DNA of 64,000 bases from assembly GCA_946122785.1 (NCBI GenBank), contig CAMGYJ010000011.1:26227007-26291006 (forward strand), given 5' to 3'. How positions within the stretch are numbered: position 1 is the first letter of the stretch; each line of letters starts with the position of its first letter. The DNA is from Linum tenue. Taxonomy: Eukaryota; Streptophyta; Magnoliopsida; Malpighiales; Linaceae. Position numbers and translations under genes: made by a program. Of the stretch, positions 53,746 to 64,000 are shown piece by piece. Under the pieces are notes generated by a model. That model worked only from the letters and a program-made list of their open reading frames with translations. It did not search any database and was not told the DNA's origin.

Positions 53746-54967
53746 TTCATGATGAGCAGGGAGTTCCATATCAAGAGGTTGCTCGAAGAATTACGACCGT
53801 AATTGGTCAGGGCATGCCCGTAAATCTATTGCTGAGCCTCTTTGCCAAATAATTCTTCTCGGCACTAAAATTACGGGCAAGCCTCCAGAGAATTACGGTC
53901 GTAATTCCTAAAATACTGGCGGTAATTGTGGAATTACGGGCGTAGATCCTATTCCTTAAGAGTAATTGAAACGTGCGTTTTGGGGCGATTTACGGGCAGG
54001 CCGTGATTACGGCCGTAATTCTGCCCGTAATTAGCCCAAAGTCGGGTTTTTGGAGGCAGATTCGAGCCAAGGAAGAGGCATTCGAGTTTCTAGAGCAAAA
54101 ACAGAGTTTTAGAGAGAGAAAGAGCGGAGAACAAACCCTAGGAGCTATGGAGTGGATTTCTCACCATTGAAGCCCAGATTGCGTCTCCAGGAGTGAAGAT
54201 TGACATCCCAGAGAAGATTTTCCTCATCTTTATGAGTATGACTACTCTGATTTTTGTTTTCCATTCTCTCTCTATGGAGTAGAACCTTTCTCTCACTTGC
54301 GTATGAAGAACCCTAGTTCCTTGTGTTAGGGATTTGATTGTAATGACTTGGGATGATTATACTGTTTGGTTTTAATCGAATGATGCATGTTTATTGAATT
54401 GATTGAAGTCTGATCAGCTTTTCTCGATTTCTGCTGCAACCTGAGATAGATAGAATCTGATTAGGTTGTTAGAGCCTCTTCATTCGATAGTAGGAGATTG
54501 GCTATACGAGAGTTAGCCAGTTTACTGCTTTGTACTGGAATTCAATTCCAGTAGTGGAGTTCTGTGTTCATAGCCTCAGCTTTCTATCCCGGTGAAGACT
54601 AGTCGTCTGCCAGGTAGTTAGACTGAGAGGGCTTGGTCAGCTTAAGAGATTCCAAGCTACTGTCGGATCTTCCGCAGTCTAATCAACAGTGAATCAACCC
54701 AGGGGAATTACAATTGAACCTAACTAAGGGGCTAGGGGGACTCATTCCCGAGTGACTCTTTCCTGCTTTTGAAAACCGAATCATTTCCTGCTTTCTTACT
54801 GCTTTTGCTTTAAACAACAATCAATCGAATTAGTTGGCTAGATAATAGACAATCACGGAGTAAGCAGTAGATCTAGACCCCGGGTTGATAATAGAACTTG
54901 CCTGTTACTGCATTCCCGGACTGCGATTACACTTGGTCGCAGTTTGGTGTTGTGTTTTGGCGTGTCA
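53746..54967 (+). repeat. Partial 5' LTR of the Athila-type element
   Basis: The LTR end ...GTGTCA at 54967 lies 8 bp before the primer site. The left boundary is where old LINE sequence stops, so the LTR start is probably missing. It holds the ATTACGG palindrome module (53789-54032) and then a GAGTTTTAGAGAGAGAAAGAG stretch shared with the first Athila-type LTR. Confidence 0.7.
53789..54032. repeat. Palindrome module in the 5' LTR
   Basis: Inner-type palindromes at 53789-53804, 53891-53906 and a perfect 14-mer ATTACGGCCGTAAT at 54006-54019, the last enclosed by perfect 10-bp arms TTACGGGCAG (53990-53999) and CTGCCCGTAA (54021-54030). Confidence 0.88.
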
Positions 54968-54975
54968 AGTTTTTT

Positions 54976-54993
54976 TGGCGTCGTTGCCGGGGA
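54976..54993 (+). other. Primer-binding site, Asp tRNA-like
   Basis: TGGCGTCGTTGCCGGGGA is one base different from the Athila-type primer site TGGCGCCGTTGCCGGGGA. Confidence 0.85.
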
Positions 54994-55112
54994 ACCTCTA
55001 GGTTATTGGGGAAACGTGAGAATTTGTTACTCTAGCTTTTTCTTTATTGCTTTTTTCTCTTCCACCTGTGTGCCTTCACGGGTTGCTTCTGCTGATTGTG
55101 TGCAGGTAGTGC

Positions 55113-57771
55113 ATGACCCGTAGCCAGTCGGGAGATCTACTACCATTAGACCAGGAGCTTGAACGAACCTGCAGGAACTTCAAGCGGGCTCTAAAGGCGC
55201 GACTGGCTGCGGAGGAGGCGCTATCACAGCTGCAGATCGAAGAAGAAGAAGAAGGAGAGATGGCTGATCCACAGAACCATGATGTGATCAACCCAGATGA
55301 GCAGACCATGGGATCCTACTGGACCGCTAGAGCTGCGGACATGAGGTCACCCATTCAACACCCTCAGGTCTCAGCCAACAATTTTGAGGTGAGCACCTCA
55401 GTAATCACCATGCTGCGGTTCAGTGGTGTTCCGTGGTAAGGAGGGAGAGTGCCCCCGATCACATCTCAGGCGATTCCACGAGCTCATCGATGGAATCAAG
55501 ATCAATGGGGTACCAGCAGATGCCATCCAGCTGAGGTACTTCCCATTTACTCTGGAGGGGCAAGCCAAGGAGTGGCTAGACACTCGACCTCCGGGCTCCA
55601 TCACCATGTTCGCCAACCTGGCGGACAAGTTCCTCACCCGCTACCATCCTCCATCCAAGACAGCTGACCTGCAGAAGCAAATTACACATTTTGCTCAGGA
55701 TGAGGATGAGACCATCAGGGATGCTTGGGAGAGATACACCAGTCTCTTTCTCAGGTGTCCCAATCATGGTTTCAATGATGCTTTCAAGGTGGGCACCTTC
55801 TATCACGCCCTCTTCCCGGAGGACAAGCAGCTGATTGATTCGGTTTGTGGCGGGAACATGCTGACCAAAACCCTGCCACAGCTGAATAAACTCTTTAAGG
55901 AGATGGCGGAGAATAGGTACGACTGGGGCACTTCCAGGAGATCGAGACGAGCACCAGGACGGGGTGTGCATGCTGTGGGCACCCAGTCATCTAATTTGGT
56001 GCAGGTGGTATCGAAGCTGGTTTCATCTATCGATCGTTCTGGTTTGATTGCAGGTTCAGGACAGCCGCAGGCGATGCACTGCCAGTGGTGTGAGAGCTCC
56101 CATCACACCGTGGAGGACTGTCAGGCGATGAGGGAATCGTCTACTCCCCAGGAGCAGGTGGACTTCATCGGTAATGCCAGGCGCTTCGACCCCTACAACA
56201 ACACCTATAACGAGGGGTGGCGCCAGCATCCTAACTTTTCTTGGGCTGGGCCAAATCCCAGACCACCAGCTCCCCAGGGACCACCCGGTTTTCAGAGGCC
56301 TCCATACCAGCCCAGACAGGGGCAATTTCAGCAGCCACAGCAGCCACTCTACCCGCCCAGACAGGGGCCAGTTCCACCTCAGTCACAGGTGCGACCATTT
56401 TAGCAGGCAGGGGTAGCACCTGCAGCCCCTGTACAGAGTGACCCGATGGCGGAACTGAGAGATCTGGTGGGTTCTCTGGCCACCTCCAGTGCAAATAAAT
56501 TCAATAACATTGAGCAATTCATGGAGAAAGCTTCAGGCAAATTCTTGGAGCTAGAAGCTGGTCAGAGAAACACACAGGCTGTGCTGCGAGATATACAGAC
56601 CCAGCTTGGGAGTGTTGCCCAGGCTGTCGCTCAGAGGACTCCAGATACCTTGCCTGGTCAGACCATCCCTCACCCGCAGGACCCGAAGGCCAACTACGGT
56701 GCCATCACAACCAGGAGTGGCAAGGTGATTGCCGATCCACCTGTTCGGGCAGAGGAGAGAGCGACCCCTGCTTCAGCACTTCCAGCTAATCAGGAAGAAA
56801 TGGAGAAGGAGGTTGAGGTGCCTGCTCCTAAACCGCAACCAGTGGTGAAGGAGTATGTACCACAGCTTCCCTTTCCTACTCGGTTGCACAAGGACCGACT
56901 GGAGACTGAGTTTGCCAAATTCATGGCAATGCTGAAGCAGGTAAACATTAGCATGCCCTTCGTGGAGGCATTATCGAAGATGCCCAAGTATGCCAAGTTC
57001 ATGAAGGATCTCCTCACCAACAAGAGAAAGCTTGGGGAGCTGTCAACGGTGATGCTAAACGAGGAGTGTTCTGCCATCCTGCAGAACAAACTACCCGAGA
57101 AGCGAAAAGACCCAGGGAGTTTCACTATCCCTTGCATGATTGGTAGTTTGCATGTAGGAAAGTCCTTGGCGGATTTAGGCGCGAGCATAAATGTCATGCC
57201 ATATACACTGTTTAAGAAGCTAGGCCTAGGTGAACCCAGTAATACTAGGATGAGAATCCAGCTTGCTGATAGATCCATTGTGCATCCTAGGGGTATAGCA
57301 GAGGACTTGATAGTCGCAGTAGGGCCATTTTCATATCCTGTTGATTTTGTGATTTTGGACATAAATGAGGATGTTGATGTGCCATTGATACTGGGTAGAC
57401 CTTTTCTCGTCACCGCCAAGGCGCTTATTGATGTTAATGATGGAAAACTGATTTTGAGAGCTGGGGGTGAACAAATCACCTTCTCAGTTTCTGATAATAT
57501 GAAACACCCCCAGCTCCATGATGATCTAGATTACTGTGATGTTGTTGCTGATTTTGAGACCGCACTCGCCATCACGAGTGCGGGTACTGATGATTTCCTT
57601 GAGCGTTGTCTTTTGCTAGGGGAACAGGCATCACAGGATGTGCAGCTGGAGGAGCAGCTTGCGGAGCTGGACGAGGCTGCGAGCGAGGGGCGAGAGATAC
57701 CATTCAAGCCGATCCCCATCTCGCCCCGGCTCTCTACATCATTGGAGGAGCCACCAGAGTTGGAGCTTTAA
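55113..57771 (+). pseudogene. Athila-type gag and protease
   Basis: An N-terminal frame (55113-55439) shifts near 55430 into the main frame. Capsid sequence (LRRFHELIDGIKINGVP, YFPFTLEGQAKEWLD, ADKFLTRYHPP) is followed by a knuckle CQWCESSHHTVEDC (about 56080-56121), a Pro/Gln-rich linker, an in-frame TAG at 56401-56403, and ANYGAITTRSGKV. The protease is Athila-like: LPEKRKDPGSFTIPC, LADLGASINVMPY, LADRSIVHPRGI, VPLILGRPFL. TAA at 57769-57771 ends the frame just before pol, in the same frame. Confidence 0.9.
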
Positions 57772-60658
57772 CCCCTCCCATCTCACCTGGAGTATGCATT
57801 TCTCCGGGAGGGGAATAAGCTCCCGATTATTATTAGCTCGGATCTGACACCCGAGCAGAAGAGCGGGCTGGTGGCTCTGCTGCAGAAGTATGCCCGGGCC
57901 ATGGCATGGAAGATCACAGACATCAGAGGCATTAGCCCATCCTTCTGCTCCCACAGAATTTTGATGGAGGATGAGGTGAAGCCAGTCAGGCAGCCACAGC
58001 GGAGATTGTCTCCTAACTTGGAGGCAGTGGTCCGGGTAGAGATTGTGAAGCTCATGGATTCAGGGATCATCTTTGCTATATCTGATAGCAAGTGGGTCAG
58101 CCCCACTCAGGTGGTCCAGAAGAAAGGCGGGATGACTGTGGTCCCGAATGAGAAGAAGGAGTTGATCCCGATGCGGACCGTGACCGGCTGGAGAGTCTGC
58201 ATCAATTACCGGCGCCTGAACGACGCCACCAGGAAAGATCATTTTCCCCTACCTTTCATTGATCAGATGCTGGAAAGGTTGGCTGGCCATGAGTTTTACT
58301 GCTTCCTGGATGGCATGTCTGGTTACTTCCAGATTCCTATTGCACCGGAGGATCAGGCGAAGACCACATTCACTTGCCCCTTCGGTACCTTTGCTTACCG
58401 GAGGATTCCATTTGGGCTGTGTAATGCACCGGCAACCTTCCAGAGATGCATGCTGGCGATCTTCGACCGACTGGTTGGAGAGATCATGGAAGTCTTCATG
58501 GATGATTTCTCGGTATATGGAGACTCCTTCACTCACTGTCTCCATAACCTGGAACTCGTTCTGAAGAGGTGCGAGGAGACTAATCTGGCACTCAGCTGGG
58601 AGAAGTGCCATTTTATGGTTCGTGAGGGTATTGTGCTCGGGCACAAGATCTCCAAGCAGGGGATTGAGGTAGATCGCGCGAAGATTGAGACGATCAGTCA
58701 GCTACCTCCTCCCGTCTCTGTGAAGGGGATTCGCAGCTTTCTAGGTCATGCAAGCTTCTACCGGCGCTTCATCAAAGATTTCTCGAAGATTGCCCTGCCT
58801 TTGACCAAGCTGCTGGAGAAGGATGCACCATTCCAGTTCACTCCCGAGTGCACAGCTGCATTTGAGACTCTGAAGGAGAAGCTAACCCATGCACCCATCA
58901 TGATAACTCCTGACTGGTCTCTTCCTTTTGAGCTGATGTGCGATGCGAGTGACTATGCAGTCGGAGCAGTTCTGGGTCAGAGACGCGAGAAGCATTTCCA
59001 GCCCATCTACTATGCGTCGAAGACCTTGAACGATGCACAGGAGAATTACACCACCACAAAGAAGGAGCTCCTTGCTGTGGTGTATGCGTTTGACAAGTTC
59101 CGACCCTATCTGGTGCTCTCCCATGTGGTGGTCTACACTGACCACTCGGCGATTCGCTACCTGATGAGCAAGGCTGATGCAAAGCCTAGGCTCATCCGAT
59201 GGATCCTGCTGCTGCAGGAGTTTGATATCGAGATCCGGGACAAGAAAGGAGCCGAGAATGTTGCTGCAGATCATCTCTCACGGTTGGAAGCCCCTCTGGT
59301 GGACAACTTCGTGGAGGAGATCGACGACTCCTTCCCGGGCGAGCGATTGCTGGCGATGACACTAGTGGACAGCGTGGCCCCTTGGTATTCTGACTTTGCC
59401 AATTATCTGGTGGGCAAGCAGTTACCCAAGGGGATGGCTACTCATGCAAAGCGCAAGTTCTTCTCCGATCTGAAGCACTACTTCTGGGAGGATCCTTACC
59501 TCTTCAGAATTGGAGCAGATGGCGTGATCCGGCACTGTGTCATGGAGCATGAGATGGGAGACATCCTGTCTCAATGTCACGAGGGACCTACTGGAGGTTA
59601 TCATGGAGGAAACCGCACGGCGCGGAAGGTTCTACAGTCGGGCTTCTATTGGCCCTCGCTCTTCAAGGATGCTGACACCTTCGCACGACAGTGCGACCGC
59701 TGCCAAAGGTCAGGTAACATTTCTTCTCGGGATGAGATGCCCCAACATATATCTGTTATTTGTGAAATTTTTGATGTTTGGGGTATCGTTTTCATGGGCC
59801 CATTCCCTCCATCTTTTGGCAATCTGTACATATTGGTTGCAGTGGACTACGTCTCGAGGTGGGCAGAAGCTCAAGCCATGCCCACCAATGATGCAAGACG
59901 GGTCTTCTCATTTCTGAAGCAGCTGTTCTCCCGGTTTGGGACACCTCGAGCCATTATTAGTGATAGAGGAAACCATTTTCAAGGGCAATTCACTAAACTC
60001 CTCTCTCGCTATAGCGTTAAGCATCAGGTGTCGGTGGCCTACCATCCCCAGTCAAATGGGCAGGCCGAACTGACGAACCGAGAGTTAAAACGGATAATTG
60101 AAAAGACGGTGGATCAGTCCCGCAAGGATTGGTCCACCAAGCTCGATGATGCTCTCTGGGCGTATAGGACTGCCTATAAAAATCCGATTGGCACTTCTCC
60201 CTATAGGCTTGTCTATGGGAAGGCGTGCCATTTGCCGGTAGAGCTAGAGCACAAGGCCTTCTGGGCCATTAAGCTGCTAAACCTGGATTTGAGTTTTGCA
60301 GGTACAGAACGTAAGTTGCAGCTGCTGGAGTTGGAGGAGTGGCGTTACCACGCCTACGAGAACACCCTGCTCTACAAAGAGCGCACCAAGCGTCTCCACG
60401 ACGCGAGGTTGAGGGGCCCGAAGGAGTTTCAGGTAGGTGATCGTGTTCTGCTCTTCAATGCACGCCTGAAACTCTTTCCGGGCAAGCTCCGTTAGAGGTG
60501 GTCGGGACCCTTCACGGTCACCCAAGTTTTCCCGCACGGTGCGGTGGAGATCAACAATGCTCAAACCGAGCCATTCAAGGTGAATGGCCACCTCCTCAAG
60601 TTGTATTTGGGAGGTGATGTCGAGCGCGCAGAGCTGCTGATCAAGCTCGAGGACCCTT
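57772..60658 (+). pseudogene. Athila-type pol: reverse transcriptase, RNase H, integrase
   Basis: Open from 57772 to a TAG at 60493-60495, then in the same frame to TAG at 60658. Reverse transcriptase: [32 protein letters not shown]-type core, catalytic [10 protein letters not shown] (about 58495). RNase [17 protein letters not shown]. Integrase: [17 protein letters not shown] with the CDRCQRSG finger, then the catalytic core, where the first Asp of the D-D-E triad is Val (GIVFMGPF, codon 59788-59790). The others remain ([20 protein letters not shown]). The C-terminus GPFTVTQVFPHGAVEI is complete. It lacks the second RNase H seen in the Tat element. Confidence 0.93.
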
Positions 60659-60674
60659 AGTTCCTCTACTGGTG

Positions 60675-60732
60675 TCCAGCTAAAAGACGGTAAAGAAGCG
60701 CTTGTGGGGAGGCAACCCCACCACGGTTTGCA
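60675..60732 (+). other. Conserved Athila-type post-pol sequence with hairpin
   Basis: CCAGCTAAAAGACGGTAAAG, then a perfect 6-bp stem GTGGGG (60704-60709) / CCCCAC (60716-60721). The same block follows pol remains at 45981-46030. Confidence 0.8.
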
Positions 60733-60919
60733 GTTCTATCTTTTTTTCCTTTTAATTTTTGTCGTTTTCGAGTCATTGAGTCTGTCTGGAGTCTTTCTGG
60801 AATGTTTCTCGTGCCCCGGATGGTCTATTTTGGTCTATGGTGGTGTATTTTTTGAGCCGGGGCACGTTTGGGTTTGGTTGTTCGAAATTGCAACTCAAAA
60901 ACTGGAGAAAAGGGCCCTC

Positions 60920-61160
60920 GGCGATGAAATTACGGGCATGGGGGGCCAAATTACGGTCGTAATTCCTCTACCCCCTGCCCGTAATTAATTCAGAAGAGAA
61001 AAAGGGCTCGGCATAGAAATTACGGGCAAGGGGGGCCGAATTACGGCCGTAGTTCGCCTTCCCCCTGCCCGTAATTAGGTCAGAGGGGAGATACTGCTCT
61101 CGGCATAAAAATTACGGGCAGGGCCAAGGGGAATTACGGCCGTAATCCTGCCCGTAATTA
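60920..61160. repeat. Three tandem nested palindromes upstream of the extra ORF leader
   Basis: Outer arms AATTACGGGCA / TGCCCGTAATT stand at 60928-60938/60976-60986, 61018-61028/61066-61076 and 61110-61120/61149-61159. Each encloses an inner palindrome of the AATTACGGCCGTAATT type (60949, 61039, 61132). The period is about 90 bp. Related to the LTR module at 53789-54032. Confidence 0.88.
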
Positions 61161-61739
61161 CCCCCAAAAATAGTTTAAAAACCCTTCGGCCGAGACTCTC
61201 TCCCTCTCTCCCCCATTTTTTCTGGTCAAAACCTCTCTCTTCTCACCGGAAAATCGCCCCACCCTCTTCTCCGGTGGTTTTCCGGCCATATCTCACTCAC
61301 CGGAGCTCCAAATTGAATTCCGAGACCACCCCCGTGCTCCTCTCGTCGGCGCCCACAAGTCTATACCAATGGGGTCGAGTTTCGTGGTGATTTGGGTCGC
61401 CGGAAAACCGCGACCCTTCGGTGTTCCTCCGGCCCGATCTCTCTCCTCCGACCTCCAATCGAGAAACCGCGACCACCACCGCGTTCCTGGTACTTGGGGT
61501 ATCATTCCCCAAAGTTCTGGGTCAGTTTAGCTCCGGTGAAGTCGCCGGCGATGAAACTCTGGCGAGCCTACCGGCGAGTTTCCCGGCGATTTTCGTGTTC
61601 TCTCGCTCTTCCCTCACCTTCCCCGCGATATCTTCTTGTGCCTCCAGGTGTGCTTCTCTATTTTTACTTGTCATTTGTGGAGGATTGATATTGTGGGTTT
61701 AGTGAGGACATTCGGGAATTGGTTTGTGCTTTAATTAAT

Positions 61740-61796
61740 TCGGTAGGCCTACAATGTTGCTTGCTTTGTTTGTTCATCTTTTGGTTGGCCTACCGA
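61740..61796 (+). other. 10-bp-stem hairpin TCGGTAGGCC / GGCCTACCGA
   Basis: The arms at 61740-61749 and 61787-61796 are perfectly complementary, with a 37-base loop. Confidence 0.8.
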
Positions 61797-61819
61797 GTAA
61801 TATGCGTGTGATTGTCCCG

Positions 61820-61866
61820 CTTGGAGCCTAATTTGCTGTCCGGGTTTATAATCCGAGGGCTCCAAG
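61820..61866 (+). other. Hairpin family member 2
   Basis: CTTGGAGCC (61820-61828) pairs perfectly with GGCTCCAAG (61858-61866). Confidence 0.8.
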
Positions 61867-61926
61867 TGCGTTTGAGTTTGTGTGAATGGTGAATGACTCT
61901 GATTGGTTTTTGAATGTTTTTCCTTT

Positions 61927-61973
61927 CTCGGGGCCTAGTCCACTGCCCGAATTTATGACTCGAGGGCCCCGGG
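61927..61973 (+). other. Hairpin family member 3, with compensated stem changes
   Basis: CTCGGGGCC (61927-61935) pairs with GGCCCCGGG (61965-61973) with one T-G wobble. Relative to member 2 the stem has changed at matching positions on both arms. The core CTAGTCCACTG is retained. Confidence 0.8.
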
Positions 61974-62051
61974 TGAGGATGATTGTGACCTCACCATTGA
62001 CGAATTTCCATGTATGTTGTTAGATTTCTGCTGTTTTGTGGCTGCAGGAAA

Positions 62052-63335
62052 ATGAACACGTACTTGAACATGCTCGACGCCGACCAGAGGAAGACTCTGC
62101 GGGACATCCAACGCCGCAAAGACGTTCAGCATCATTACCTCGATTGGAGGGTTTTCGAGGAGCTGGGTGCTCGCGAGGCAATGGAGGCTGCCATCCACGC
62201 TTACTCTTGGCGCCGCCTCCTCTGCCTTGCTGAGCCGATCTATCAGGAGCTCCTCTGGGAGTTCTACTCCTCCTTCGAGCATTTCCGGGCCCACGCGGGT
62301 GCGCACGGCAACGCCATCCAGTTTCGACTCGGCGGAGAGTTTCACTCCCTCAGCTATGATGATTTCGGTCGGGCACTGGGGCTCCTTCCACCATTCCCCT
62401 GCCACCTGGCGATCGAAGAGCCCGACAGTCCCATCTTTCGGGACCAGCAGTTCTTCGAGAGGATCTGCCTACCGGAGTTCGCATGAGCTGTTTTCACACC
62501 GGGCTACACCACGGCTACTCAGTTGCGTCCCGAGTGGCGCATCCTCAACCAGCTGCTGGGGAAATCTTACACCCCCAGTGAGGGCTCCACCAGTCATCTT
62601 CAGCTCCGCACCTTGCATTGCCTGCACTCCATCAGCCAGGAGGTGGACAACCTCCATTTGTCCTCTCTCATCGCCAGGACCGTTGTCAAGGCTTCTCGGT
62701 GTGGTCGAGCACTGGCGTGTGGGCCGGTGGTCACTGCCCTGGCACGGTACTACAACATCGACCTCTCCGGGTTCACTGTCATCCAGGCTGCGACGCCCTT
62801 CTCCAGGGACACCCTACGGCGCCAGCTGATCCTGCAGCGCGAAGGGGACGTGGTCTGGATCCGGGGCCTTCCTCGCCCTGTTCCTCGTGCACCAGAGGGT
62901 GAGGAGCTCCCCGAGGCGAGTGATGTTGTAGCCCGTCGGACCACTCGTTGGACGAGGAGTCGGACCACTCCCTCTGCGCCTGGCGCCTCCACTTCCGCTA
63001 CCGGCCCATCTGCTGCAGCACCCACCACTTACATTGCCGAGCAGCTGGTGGCCATTTCCCGCCAGAATGAGCAGATCCTTGCTGGCCAGGAGCACCTCAA
63101 CGCCCGCCTCGACCGTGAGCGCGAAGGTTGCCGCCGCATCATTTCAGCTCAGCATTACATGATGAGCTACTGGAACATGGATTATGCTGCTGTGAGCTAC
63201 CCTTGGGAGGCGTCCCCGGGGCACGAAGACTACTACCCGCCTCCAACTGGCAATGGAGGCGATGCGTTGAGGTGCTTGGATCCTAGTCCGCTGTCCGAAT
63301 CTTACGATTTGAGGGCTCCAAGTACTGCTGTTTGA
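62052..63335 (+). pseudogene. Extra ORF in the env position (Athila ORF-like), 427 codons with one TGA
   Basis: Starts at ATG 62052 and is interrupted by TGA at 62484-62486 in the same frame. The N-terminal part (KTLRDIQRRKDVQHHYLDW, FYSSFEHFRAHA, YDDFGRALGLLP) resembles the plant 'ATHILA ORF-1' type family. The middle is helical, then a Thr/Ser/Pro-rich linker, and a coiled coil near the end (LVAISRQNEQILAGQEHLNARL). No signal peptide or membrane helix is apparent, so calling it an envelope protein is not supported by the sequence. The C-terminus is encoded by hairpin family member 4. Function is unknown. Confidence 0.7.
63275..63322 (+). other. Hairpin family member 4, overlapping the ORF end
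   Basis: CTTGGATCC (63275-63283) pairs with GGCTCCAAG (63314-63322) with one mismatch. The core CTAGTCCGCTGTCCGAAT is conserved. Confidence 0.75.
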
Positions 63336-64000
63336 TCATATTGGCACTGTGTTTTGATTGATGAATTGAATGGTTTTCGGATTAATGCATGACAACTTGA
63401 TTGTGACTAGGACAACCTATGATGAGGACTGAGATGTGCAGTAGAATGATGTAGGGGTTCAGTTTTTCAACTGTTTTCTTACCAACTGTGACTTGATTTG
63501 ATCACTTGTTCTTGACAGTCGTTTATGCATCTAGTTCAGGGTATCAGAATGTGAGATAGAGCATATAGGTAGCCATGTGAGATTTGAGCCTGCTCATTTC
63601 TTTCTTGTGTGATAGCTCCCTCTTCCATGATGTGTAGCATTCACGTTGTCATTAGCTAAGATGATGGGGGCATAGGATTAGCCCACGACCAAACTGACTG
63701 TCCTGATATGTTATATCCCCTAGTCAGCCCCTTTGAGCCGTGTGTTATCCTTTCTTTTGGTCTATAATGAAAAATCACCCTTTTGCATCTTTTAGAAGGT
63801 TCCATAGAGTGGTTTTTACAGATTCTCTGCTGTTTCTGCTAAATTGAATGTGAGTGTTGGAGGTAGTGCTTAAAAGTTGGGCATGTGTTTGAAATATGAG
63901 CAGAAGTGGTGGCTCTCTTAAGAAATGAAAAGAAAATGAAAGAAAAACAAAGAAAAATTGAAAGCAAAAGAGAGCCACTACCAAAAATCTGAATAATGCC
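63336..64000 (+). other. Athila-type 3' non-coding region
   Basis: No coding sequence. A purine-rich A/G stretch at about 63920-63972 (AAGAAAATGAAAG-type) followed by a short inverse copy of GTGGCTCTCTT (63909) / AGAGAGCCAC (63969) is present. The polypurine tract and 3' LTR are not reached. Confidence 0.6.

Larger units (their letters stand above)
61161..62051 (+). promoter_or_regulatory. Leader of the extra ORF, probably with an intron
   Basis: A TATA-like AGTTTAAAAACC (about 61169) is followed by a CT-rich block (CTCTCTCCCTCTCTCCCCC) and about 430 bp that look like plant 5' UTR. A candidate intron runs from a GTGTGC donor near 61648 to a good acceptor TTGTGGCTGCAG ending at 62047, five bases before the ATG. 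The span also contains the stem-loops at 61740, 61820 and 61927. Confidence 0.5.
53746..64000 (+). mobile_element. Athila-type Ty3/gypsy element, 5'-truncated LTR, running out of the window
   Basis: Order: partial 5' LTR (to 54967), Asp-type primer site, gag-protease-reverse transcriptase-RNase H-integrase in essentially one frame, conserved post-pol hairpin, palindrome module, leader and an extra ORF in the env position. The 3' LTR is beyond 64000. It is inactive: one frameshift, several nonsense codons and a replaced integrase catalytic residue. Confidence 0.92.

Noticed and set aside
56790..57479. 229-aa minus-strand ORF
   Set aside because: Shadow of the Athila protease region.
60920..61160. 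CRISPR-like array
   Set aside because: Three palindromic repeats with similar, not unique, spacers inside a plant retrotransposon. No cas genes and a eukaryotic context.
61392..61702. 93-98 aa plus-strand ORFs before the extra Athila ORF
   Set aside because: No features, overlapping frames, and located in a CT-rich leader that ends before the candidate intron.
62052..63335. Envelope glycoprotein
   Set aside because: No signal peptide, membrane helix or Cys pattern visible. Only the genomic position suggests env.

Overview
The window is nuclear DNA of a flowering plant. The evidence is a spliced receptor kinase gene with plant-type introns, set among plant Ty1/copia, Athila-type and Tat-type Ty3/gypsy elements, plant L1-type LINEs with C-terminal RNase H domains, and a Cassandra-type LTR carrying 5S rRNA sequence. 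The species cannot be told from the sequence. Only one ordinary cellular gene is visible: an eight-exon homologue of the receptor kinase ALE2 (7695-11926, + strand). Nearly everything else is transposable element, often nested several levels deep.

Layout. 1-222: end of a Cassandra-like TRIM (minus strand). 222-6340: a decayed copia element (+), interrupted at 1436-3898 by a 2,463-bp non-autonomous LTR element (minus) with exact 321-bp LTRs and an AATCA target duplication. 6341-7694: an LTR-like scrap, then the ALE2-like promoter and leader. 7695-11926: the kinase gene. 11927-13562: AT-rich DNA with fragments of DNA transposons.

13563-48090: a 5'-truncated, internally deleted Athila-type element. 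Its protease reading frame is split at AGTGG by a 31.5-kb insertion (13839-45356). That insertion is a copia element (minus) with nearly identical 487-bp LTRs but a decayed interior. Nested inside it are: a retroposon with an 11-bp target duplication (18256-30359), itself split by a young 11-kb Tat-type element (19035-30016); a minus-strand LINE (about 30728-38006); and a plus-strand LINE (38222-44246, 17-bp target duplication).

48091-53745: an old LINE, interrupted by a TIR element, a 5'-truncated younger LINE and a GC-rich insertion, ending in a tandem duplication. 53746-64000: an Athila-type element with partial 5' LTR, Asp-tRNA-like primer site, gag-pol and an extra (env-position) ORF. 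It runs off the window before its 3' LTR.

The least ordinary features are non-coding. One is a family of covarying hairpins in the Athila-type 3' regions. Another is a set of nested palindrome modules shared between the Athila LTR and the leader of its extra ORF. The others are the dense GGCGCC signature of the Tat element and its TATA-driven, spliced antisense gene.
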